Below, piece by piece: positions 57,951-64,000 of a stretch of DNA of 64,000 bases (positions within the stretch are counted from its first letter, which is position 1; each line of letters opens with the position of its first letter). This stretch comes from Nocardia amikacinitolerans NBRC 108937 (GTDB lineage Bacteria > Actinomycetota > Actinomycetes > Mycobacteriales > Mycobacteriaceae). The notes beneath the pieces are model-generated. The model saw only the letters and a program-made list of their open reading frames with translations, searched no databases and had not been told where the DNA came from. Both the position numbers and the translations under genes were made by a program. Location: positions 121,491 through 185,490 of the forward strand of contig NZ_BDAU01000021.1 in the NCBI RefSeq assembly GCF_001612615.1. Reading direction: 5' to 3'.

Positions 57951-58484
57951 GTGTCTTTCCCCGAGCAGCCCGTGTCGACGCCCGAGCGCTCCGTGTCCGA
58001 CGAGCCGATTTCCGCCCCGGCGCGCGAGTCGCTGATCACGAAGCTGGTCGCGGCGCTGCGCAAGGGCGCGGCCTTCCTCGTGGTCGGCGCGATCGGGTTC
58101 CTCGTCGACGCGGGCACCTACAACGTGCTGGTGTTCTGGGGCGGCGAGGGCGTGCTGTACCACGCGCCGCTGCCCGCCAAGATCATCGCGATCGCGGTGG
58201 CGACGGTGGTGACCTACTTCGGCAACAAGTGGTGGACCTTCGGCGACAAGCAGACCGACAATCCGGCGCGCGAGTACCTGCTCTACGCCGTCTTCAATGT
58301 CGTCGCGATCGGCCTGCAACTGGGCTGCCTCGGGTTCTCCCGTTACGTTCTCGACCTGTCGAGCCCGCTCTCGGACAACATCTCGGGAACGCTGGTCGGT
58401 CAGATCGTCGCGGTGGTCTTCCGGTATTGGGCGTACGACAAATTCGTCTTCACCGGCAAAGTAGCAAATAGTCAGCAACAATAA
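57951..58484 (+). CDS. GtrA-family membrane protein
   Basis: 177 residues from GTG 57951. A polar N-terminal tail of about 45 residues, then four membrane helices with KGAAFLVVGAIGFLVDAGTY, VVTYFGNKWWTF and QIVAVVFRYWAYDKFVFTG, all GtrA signatures. GtrA proteins are thought to flip polyprenyl-linked sugars. This is the second GtrA protein in the window and distinct from the dprE1-linked one; it is divergent from the GT2/DUF2142 pair by about 110 bp and upstream of glfT2. Confidence 0.87.
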   Translation: MSFPEQPVSTPERSVSDEPISAPARESLITKLVAALRKGAAFLVVGAIGFLVDAGTYNVLVFWGGEGVLYHAPLPAKIIAIAVATVVTYFGNKWWTFGDKQTDNPAREYLLYAVFNVVAIGLQLGCLGFSRYVLDLSSPLSDNISGTLVGQIVAVVFRYWAYDKFVFTGKVANSQQQ

Positions 58485-58611
58485 CGGGTGTGATACCCCT
58501 GGTTGCTGGACGGGCGGGCTCCGACGTCGGTTGATATCCTCGCTCCCGCCGCGCACGGCATCCAGGGGCGTGTCTGTCCCGTCGGCAAAAAATGAGGATT
58601 TCGAGGACTTC

Positions 58612-60510
58612 ATGGAGCAGTCGGCTACCCAGGCCGTTACCGAACCGAACGATCACGCTACGCCCGCCGCCGCGCCCGCCTCGCTGCGTGCCGATCATCG
58701 GGCGCCGGACCGGATGGTCCTGCAGCGTGGCATCTTCACCGGTCCATCGGCCAAGGTGAGCGACGAACTCTACGCGGTGGTCAAGGGCCGCGCGGCGCGC
58801 GAACGCCAGGCGCTGCACCTGGAGAAGGGCGCCACCGCCCACACCAACACCTACTTCGGCCGGTTCGCGGCCAGCTACTGGCAGCGCTGGACCACCGTCA
58901 CCGAGGTGCGCGCCACGATGGTGCTCGACGTGGCGAAGAAGGCAAGGGTCCGCCTGGTCGCCTCGGACATCGCGGGCCACCGCAGGATCGTCGGCACCGC
59001 CAAGGTCGACGCGAGCGGCCCGCTCACCCTGACCGCGCCGCTCGATCAGTACGTCGACGGCGGCGCGGTGTGGCTGGAGTTCGACGCCGACGGCGGCGAG
59101 CTCGGCATCTCCGAACTGACCTGGACCGCCGACGCGCCCGAGCGGGTGCGTCCGGTGGCCATCGCCATCTGCACGTTCAACCGCGCCGCCGACTGCGCCG
59201 AGACGGTGGCCGCGCTGGCCTCCGACCCCACGGTGCTCGGCGCCATCGACGCGGTCTACGTGGTGGACCAGGGCACCGACCTGGTACAGGACCGGCCGCG
59301 CTACCAGGAGGTGCGGCCGGTATTCGGCGACAAGCTGCGCTACATCCGGCAGCCGAACCTCGGCGGCGCGGGCGGTTTCACGCGCGGTCTCTACGAGGTC
59401 TCCGCGGTCAACGAGCACGCGGACGTCATCCTGATGGACGACGACATCCTCTGCGAGCCCGAAACGGTGCTGCGGCTCAACGCCTTCGCCAACCTGACCG
59501 TGGAACCGACCCTGGTCGGCGCGCAGATGCTGTTCCTGCTCAACCCCGACTACCTCAACGTCGGCGCCGAAGAGGTGCACCTGCACGAGCTGCGGCACGG
59601 CCAGAAGGTGCCCAAGGCGCTGCGCAACACCAGCATGCTGAAGAAGAACCAGGAGCGCCGCGTCGACGCCGGCTACAACGCCTGGTGGACCTGCCTGATC
59701 CCGGCCGAGGTGGTCGCGAAGATCGGCCTGCCGATTCCGATCTTCTTCCAGTGGGACGACGTCGAGTACGGCGTGCGGGCGCGCGAGCACGGGTTCGTCA
59801 CCGTCACGCTGCCCAACGCGGCGGTCTGGCACGCGGACTTCTACTGGAAGGACTACGACGACTGGGCGCGCTACTTCAGCACGCGCAACTCGCTCATCGT
59901 CGGAGCCATGCACGCCGACCTGGACGGCAAGAAGATCACCAAGCAGCTGTTCCGCAACATCGCCGAGCACTTGGTCGCCATGCAGTACGGACTGGTGCAC
60001 ACGACGTTGCAGGGCATCGAGGACTTCCTCGAGGGCCCGAAGATCCTGCGCGACGGCGGTATCGCCGCGCTGGCCGCCGCCCGCACCAGCCGGGCCGACT
60101 ACGGCGAGACGATCAAGCATCCGGCCGCGACGCCGCCGGTGCGCGCGGCCGACATCCAGATGCGCAGGGCGAGCGGCGAACCGAGCCGGGAAGCGCTGGT
60201 GCTGGTCAAGCGCGCGATCAACCAGTGGTTCGGCCGCACCCAGCACGGTCTGATCGGGGTCACCCGCGAGGACGCGTACTGGTGGCACGTCTCGCTGTTC
60301 GATCACGTGGTTGTCACCGACGCCTCGCAGTCCGGCGTCCGGGTGCGGCAGCGCGACAAGGCCCGCGCCCGCCAGCTGCTGCTGCGGACGTTCCGTGTGC
60401 TGCGCCGCCTGCGCCGCGAGCTGCCCGAACTGCAGGAGCGCTACCGCGCCGCCATGCCGGAACTCACCAGCCGCGCCAACTGGGAGCGCCTCTACGGCAT
60501 CAACGACTGA
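58612..60510 (+). CDS. glfT2: Galactofuranosyltransferase GlfT2
   Basis: 632 residues (M. tuberculosis 637) from ATG 58612. Polymerises galactan from UDP-galactofuranose at the inner membrane face. N-terminal beta-barrel (MVLQRGIFTGP to TWTADAPERV), GT-A domain from about residue 180 with AIAICTFNRAADC, RQPNLGGAGGFTRG and the metal-binding triad LMDDDILCEP (Asp276-278), WTCLIPAEVV, FFQWDDVEYGVR and the acceptor/base region VWHADFYWKDYDDWARYFSTRN. C-terminal helical part with FRVLRRLRRELPE. It lies downstream of a GtrA gene rather than in the glf-glfT2-ubiA-aftB order known from mycobacteria. Confidence 0.94.
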   Translation: MEQSATQAVTEPNDHATPAAAPASLRADHRAPDRMVLQRGIFTGPSAKVSDELYAVVKGRAARERQALHLEKGATAHTNTYFGRFAASYWQRWTTVTEVRATMVLDVAKKARVRLVASDIAGHRRIVGTAKVDASGPLTLTAPLDQYVDGGAVWLEFDADGGELGISELTWTADAPERVRPVAIAICTFNRAADCAETVAALASDPTVLGAIDAVYVVDQGTDLVQDRPRYQEVRPVFGDKLRYIRQPNLGGAGGFTRGLYEVSAVNEHADVILMDDDILCEPETVLRLNAFANLTVEPTLVGAQMLFLLNPDYLNVGAEEVHLHELRHGQKVPKALRNTSMLKKNQERRVDAGYNAWWTCLIPAEVVAKIGLPIPIFFQWDDVEYGVRAREHGFVTVTLPNAAVWHADFYWKDYDDWARYFSTRNSLIVGAMHADLDGKKITKQLFRNIAEHLVAMQYGLVHTTLQGIEDFLEGPKILRDGGIAALAAARTSRADYGETIKHPAATPPVRAADIQMRRASGEPSREALVLVKRAINQWFGRTQHGLIGVTREDAYWWHVSLFDHVVVTDASQSGVRVRQRDKARARQLLLRTFRVLRRLRRELPELQERYRAAMPELTSRANWERLYGIND

Positions 60511-60517
60511 GCCGGAC

Positions 60518-60546
60518 CGCGGCGCCGTCTTCCCGGCGGCGCCGCG
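60518..60546. terminator. Hairpin between convergent glfT2 and ABM-domain genes
   Basis: Perfect 9-bp arms (60518-60526 and 60538-60546) with an 11-nt loop in the 42-bp convergent gap. No T run. Confidence 0.5.
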
Positions 60547-60552
60547 CTGGTG

Positions 60553-61173
60553 TCAGACCAATTCGGGTACGCGCAGGTGCGCGAGCGCCAGCTCGAATTC
60601 GGCGACGTCGGTGACCCGGAGGCCCATGTTCCGGGTATTGGTATCGCGAATTTGGGCGGCTTGCTCACGGTTGCGATCCATCGCGTCGGCGCTGTCGAAC
60701 GTGACGGTGGAGACGCCGCGTCCGGATTGCCGGTGGACCATCAGGCTCGCGCTGCAGAATCCCTCGAGCTCTTCCATGCCGGGAAGCGCACGGGTCTTGT
60801 AGCCCTCGATCGCCGCGTCGGCTCGATTCGGGTCGCCCTCGACCCAGACCGCGCGTGCGCACGCGCCCTCTCGCGAGCGATGGTCGCGGTGCAGCACCGC
60901 GATCTCCCACTCCTCGACTTCGGCGTTGCCGCGGAACGCCTCGGCGGCGCGTTCCCGGATCGGCCGCACCTTGACCGCGCTGTCGCGCATCGCCTGCTCG
61001 GTTTCCCATGCCGTTGTCACGATGCAGCGGCCGGATCCCCGGTCGACGAGCAACGACAACCCGACACAGCCCGGCATGCCTTCCACAGCGGGCATTACTT
61101 CGTCGCGCACGTGCGCAATCCCGGCCTCTATAGCGGTGGGTTGCGCGTGAATAGTGGTAGAACGTGCGAACAC
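60553..61173 (-). CDS. Two-domain ABM-like (dimeric alpha/beta barrel) protein
   Basis: 206 residues from GTG 61173, with AAAGGGGG six bases upstream. Two halves of about 95 residues each have the ABM pattern: EVMPAVEGMPGCVGLSLLVDR...IVTTAWETEQAM in the first, and TRALPGMEELEGFCSASLMVHR...STVTFDSADAMDRN in the second. Single ABM domains usually dimerise to form a barrel; two in one chain could form it alone. Relatives include small monooxygenases and haem-degrading enzymes, but the required residues cannot be judged here. Convergent with glfT2. Confidence 0.8.
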   Translation of the reverse strand: MFARSTTIHAQPTAIEAGIAHVRDEVMPAVEGMPGCVGLSLLVDRGSGRCIVTTAWETEQAMRDSAVKVRPIRERAAEAFRGNAEVEEWEIAVLHRDHRSREGACARAVWVEGDPNRADAAIEGYKTRALPGMEELEGFCSASLMVHRQSGRGVSTVTFDSADAMDRNREQAAQIRDTNTRNMGLRVTDVAEFELALAHLRVPELV

Positions 61174-61282
61174 GATCCACCCCCTTTCTGCACGAGGTAG
61201 CGCCCGGTGGCGCCACCGGTACATCCCACACTTCTCCGCCAGCGACTTTCAGGCAATAGGCGACCGGTCGCCCGGCCGAACA

Positions 61283-61495
61283 TTCCGACCGAAGGTCACC
61301 TCGACCTCGCCCGACCCGCTGAAAGCCACCTTCGATCGGCGAATGGGCCCACCGGGTCTTCCGACTGAAGGTGACCTCGACCTCGCCGGGGCCGCTGAAG
61401 GTCACCTTTGGTCGGCGCGTGTGGGCGACCGGGGTATTCCGACTGAAGGTGACCTCGGGCCTGTTGGGCCTGGTGGAGGTCACCTTTGGTCGGAC
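61283..61495. repeat. Three tandem 76-78-bp stem-loop repeats
   Basis: Units at 61283, 61359 and 61437 (the last shorter). Each starts CCGA(C/T)(C/T)GAAGGTSACC and holds, about 25 nt later, GGTCACCTT(T/C)GGTCGG, i.e. the two ends are near-perfect inverted repeats. The rest of the 61174-61501 gap has no gene. The core matches that of the 29-bp array after rmlB. Confidence 0.85.
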
Positions 61496-61501
61496 TGGCT
61501 T

Positions 61502-62353
61502 CTACAGGAAGAGGTCGGTGGTGAGTTCGGCGTCGCCGGGGACGACGCGGTACTTGTCGAGATCGGTGATGCCGTGGGCGGCGAGGACTTCGTCGTCGAT
61601 GAAGAAGTTGCCGGTGGTCTTCTCGGCGGGGGAGGTGAGGACCAGGTAGGCGGAGTCGGCGTAGATGTCGGGGGTGCGGGACGTGGCGATCATCTGGTCG
61701 CCACCGAGCAGGTTGCGGACCGCGGCGGTGGCGATGGTGGTGCGCGGCCACAGCGAGTTCACGCCGATGCCGTCGTTCTTGAGCTCTTCGGCGAGGCCGA
61801 GGGTGGTGAGCGACATGCCGTACTTGGCGATGGTGTAGCCGAGCGAGGCGCCCGCCCACTTCGGGTCCAGGTTCAGCGGCGGGGAGAGGGTCAGGATGTG
61901 CGGGTTGCGCCCGGCCTTGGCCGACTCGCGCAGGTACGGCAGGCTCAGCTTGGACAGCAGGAAGCTGCCTCGGCAGTTGATGTCCTGCATCAGGTCGTAC
62001 TTCTTCATCGACAGTGCGTCGGTGTTGGACAGGTCGATCGCCGAGGCGTTGTTCACCACGATGTCGATGCCGCCGAAGCGTTCGACGGTCTGGCGCACCG
62101 CTTCGGCCACCGACTCGTCGATGCGCACGTCGCCGACGAACGGCAGCACCTGCCCGCCCGCCTCCTCGAGCTCCGCCGCCGCGGTGTGGATCGTGCCGGG
62201 GAGCTTGGGGTGCGGCTGGTCGGTCTTCGCGATCAGCGTGATGTTGGCGCCGTCGGCCGCGGCGCGCTTGGCGATCTCCAGACCGATGCCGCGGCTGCCG
62301 CCCGACATGATCAACGTCTTGCCCGCCAGCGGCTTCGAACCCGGTTCCGTCAT
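61502..62353 (-). CDS. Short-chain dehydrogenase/reductase (HSDL2-like)
   Basis: 283 residues from ATG 62353. Rossmann start TLIMSGGSRGIGLEIAKRAA, DVRIDESV, NNASAIDLSNT, then catalytic region LTLSPPLNLDPKW...YTIAKYGMS with Tyr-x3-Lys. The Pro-rich replacement of the usual Ser-containing strand, plus LWPRTTIATAAVRNL, matches the hydroxysteroid dehydrogenase-like 2 (HSDL2) group, whose substrates are unclear and probably lipid-related. The upstream region holds a strong palindrome. It ends six bases from the stem-loop repeats. Confidence 0.88.
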   Translation of the reverse strand: MTEPGSKPLAGKTLIMSGGSRGIGLEIAKRAAADGANITLIAKTDQPHPKLPGTIHTAAAELEEAGGQVLPFVGDVRIDESVAEAVRQTVERFGGIDIVVNNASAIDLSNTDALSMKKYDLMQDINCRGSFLLSKLSLPYLRESAKAGRNPHILTLSPPLNLDPKWAGASLGYTIAKYGMSLTTLGLAEELKNDGIGVNSLWPRTTIATAAVRNLLGGDQMIATSRTPDIYADSAYLVLTSPAEKTTGNFFIDDEVLAAHGITDLDKYRVVPGDAELTTDLFL

Positions 62354-62431
62354 GACCTGCTCCTGTCGTTCGTGCCGCGGACGAGACGCGCCCGCGACGC
62401 CACGTCTTGCAGGCTAAGCGTATCGCAGCGC

Positions 62432-62453
62432 CCTATGCAACCAGTTGCATAGG
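62432..62453. promoter_or_regulatory. 22-bp perfect palindrome upstream of SDR gene
   Basis: CCTATGCAAC, two bases, then its exact complement GTTGCATAGG, about 80 bp ahead of the SDR start. The size and symmetry fit a TetR-type operator. No regulator gene lies within the window beside it. Confidence 0.7.
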
Positions 62454-62496
62454 GGTGTAGCCCGAGCGGTGACGCGTCCCCAGTCGGAGAAGGGGT

Positions 62497-62530
62497 GACC
62501 CGCCGAGCAACCGTGTGGGCTCGGCGGGTC
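62497..62530. terminator. Hairpin downstream of rsgA
   Basis: Perfect 12-bp arms (62497-62508 and 62519-62530) with a 10-nt loop, 12 nt past the rsgA stop on the minus strand. No T run; could be a weak terminator. Confidence 0.6.
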
Positions 62531-62542
62531 TCGCCCACTCGA

Positions 62543-63589
62543 TCAGCGCCGAGAACCGCGTTCCCGGTACATCTGGCGCTGCTGCTTGCGGATGCCGCGC
62601 CAGGCGCGCTCGCGTTCGGCCTGCAACCGCTTGTCGGCCCTGGCCTCCATCCACGCGTTCTCCTTGGCGAGCTTGCGATAGCTGTCGAACCGGCGCTGGG
62701 TGAGCGCGCCGGTCTCGATGGCCTCGCGCACCGCGCAGCCGGGTTCGCCCTCGTGCGAGCAGTCGCCGAAACGGCATCGCGCGGCGAAGGTTTCGATGTC
62801 GCTGAAGGTCTTCTCGATCCCTTCGGCGGCATCCCACAGGCCGATGCCGCGCAGACCGGGAGTGTCGACCAGCGTTCCGCCGTTGGGCAGCGGGCGCAGC
62901 TCCCGGTGCACGGTGGTGTGCCTGCCCTTCTTGTCCACCGCGCGAACGGCGTTGGTGGCGAAGACTTCCGCGCCGAGCAGCGCGTTGGCCAGCGTCGACT
63001 TGCCCGCGCCGGACGGGCCGATCAGCGCGACCGTGCCGTCGAGCACGGCGGTGAGCACATCGATGCCGTATCCGCTGGTCGCGCTGACCGCGAGCACCGT
63101 CGCGCCGGGTGCGACGGCCTGCACCGCGTCGATCGGAACCTCTTCGACCGCATCGGCTTTGGTGAGCACGACGACCGGTTGCGCGTTGCTCTCCCAGGCC
63201 AGGGCGAGCATCCGTTCGATCCGGCCGAGGTCGACATCGCCGTCCGCGGCCGTGCAGACCAGCACGGTGTCCACATTGGCGGCGAGCACCTGGCCCTCGG
63301 ACCGCCGCGAAGCCGTGGAGCGCACGATCGCGGAGCGGCGCGGCAGCAGTGCGCGCACGTTGCGTTGCGCGTCGATGCTCACCCAGTCACCGGTGCACAA
63401 GCCGCTCGGCTCGGCATCCGAGCGCGGGCACTTCGCGCGTGCCCACCCTTCCGGCGTCGCCACATCGCATTCGCTGCGATCCATCCGGATCACCCGCGCG
63501 GGCACGCACCCGTCGTCGATGAGCGCGGCGTATTCACTGGCTACGGCTTCCGTCCAGCCGTAAGGAACGAGCAGGTCGTAGTCGACCAT
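62543..63589 (-). CDS. rsgA: Ribosome small subunit-dependent GTPase A
   Basis: 348 residues from ATG 63589. Circularly permuted GTPase that helps finish 30S subunits. An OB-fold front part (CVPARVIRMDRSECDVATPE) is followed by G motifs in permuted order: NVDTVLVCTAAD and VVLTKADAV (G4), VSATSGYG (G5), IGPSGAGKSTLANALLG (G1), KKGRHTTVHREL (G2) and LVDTPGLRGI (G3). A C-terminal zinc site reads CRFGDCSHEGEPGC, and the tail is basic. All expected elements are present. Confidence 0.94.
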   Translation of the reverse strand: MVDYDLLVPYGWTEAVASEYAALIDDGCVPARVIRMDRSECDVATPEGWARAKCPRSDAEPSGLCTGDWVSIDAQRNVRALLPRRSAIVRSTASRRSEGQVLAANVDTVLVCTAADGDVDLGRIERMLALAWESNAQPVVVLTKADAVEEVPIDAVQAVAPGATVLAVSATSGYGIDVLTAVLDGTVALIGPSGAGKSTLANALLGAEVFATNAVRAVDKKGRHTTVHRELRPLPNGGTLVDTPGLRGIGLWDAAEGIEKTFSDIETFAARCRFGDCSHEGEPGCAVREAIETGALTQRRFDSYRKLAKENAWMEARADKRLQAERERAWRGIRKQQRQMYRERGSRR

Positions 63590-63634
63590 GATGGGAAGAA
63601 TCCATTCGTCGGGCGCCGAACCCGACCCCGGGGT

Positions 63635-63724
63635 TCAGCGAGAGGAAACAGAGGTGGAGTGCGGTGCGGCGGCGCGCGTCAGCGCGGCGCACACGGGCAC
63701 GACAACCCGAACGTTCGTCGTCAC
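63635..63724 (-). CDS. Possible leader peptide upstream of rsgA (29 aa)
   Basis: GTG 63724 to TGA 63635, 29 residues (MTTNVRVVVPVCAALTRAAA start, then a Ser/Thr-rich end). It has the strongest Shine-Dalgarno of the area, GAGGAGGTG, eight bases ahead of the GTG, and ends 45 bases before the rsgA start. Nothing else in that direction would use this ribosome site. Read as a translated leader or small protein; no known leader family is recognised. Positions 63737-64000 show no supported feature. Confidence 0.5.
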   Translation of the reverse strand: MTTNVRVVVPVCAALTRAAAPHSTSVSSR

Positions 63725-64000
63725 GATCTCCACCTCCTCACTTCCGTCTCGAACCGCCAACTCCCCGAAACCCTGCCAGACCCCCAGCCACCCTCGCAAC
63801 CGATTTATCGCCCCACGCCCGGCGTCGCCTCCCGGGCCGACCACTCACCTACGCCCGCCCAGTGAGCGCCCGGCCTCGGCTGAGCTGCTCACCTCTGGCT
63901 TTCGCGCTGAGCTCGCATCCACCTCACCCTCGAGCAGAGCGCGCACCCCGGCAGCGCAAGCCCCCGAAATCGACGGTAGTCAAATGGTTGCTAACTGATC

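Noticed and set aside
1..64000. tRNA and rRNA genes
   Set aside because: No cloverleaf-compatible GTTCRANNC contexts with matching stems and no rRNA-like stretches were noticed by eye; a covariance-model scan would be needed to exclude one fully.
1..64000. Insertion sequences or prophage genes
   Set aside because: No transposase, integrase or phage structural motifs are found in any plausible gene, although small intergenic repeats are common.

Overview
The window looks like chromosomal DNA of a Nocardia or a very close mycolic-acid actinomycete. DNA is GC-rich, starts are often GTG, and many neighbouring genes overlap by four bases. The gene content is the cell-wall (mycolyl-arabinogalactan) locus known from Mycobacterium tuberculosis as roughly Rv3789-Rv3805. 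The assignment rests on protein motifs and gene order read from the sequence; no database search was possible.

Layout. 1-11.1 kb: the 3' part of aftB, then five consecutive antigen-85-type mycolyltransferase genes (the fifth fused to LGFP repeats), a DUF732 lipoprotein and the Culp6/Rv3802-type cutinase-like envelope enzyme. 11.2-21.3 kb: an F420-type oxidoreductase followed by fadD32-pks13-accD4, the mycolic acid condensation genes. 21.3-34 kb: a cyclophilin, two large Emb arabinosyltransferases facing each other, a polytopic GT-C-like protein and aftA. 34-37 kb: an accessory island with an orphan VapB-like antitoxin, an XRE regulator and a divergent group of three small genes including a DUF4254-like protein. 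37-40 kb: dprE2, dprE1 and a GtrA protein (Rv3789 type), i.e. synthesis of decaprenyl-phospho-arabinose.

40-53.4 kb is mixed: a flavin/F420-type split-barrel protein, a molybdopterin oxidoreductase, a DUF5753 XRE regulator, a MarR/MFS efflux pair with a clear triple operator, rmlC-rmlA, an HSL-type hydrolase, and two paralogous exported glycine-rich proteins, one carrying an 18-residue tandem repeat. 53.7-60.5 kb: rmlB, a DUF2142 membrane protein plus GT2 glycosyltransferase plus GtrA protein (resembling a three-component GtrABC lipid-linked glycosylation set), and the galactofuranosyltransferase glfT2. 60.5-64 kb: a two-domain ABM-like protein, an SDR, and rsgA preceded by a possible leader peptide.

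The genes work together: rmlA/B/C make dTDP-rhamnose for the linker, GlfT2 builds galactan, DprE1/E2 make the arabinose donor, AftA, Emb and AftB build arabinan, FadD32/Pks13/AccD4 make mycolate, and the Ag85 enzymes transfer it to the wall. Least expected are several intergenic repeat families: a 77-bp repeat carrying coupled mini-ORFs before the third Ag85 gene, a 37/65-bp family around emb and gtrA, a 29-bp array after rmlB, and a 76-78-bp stem-loop array before the SDR.
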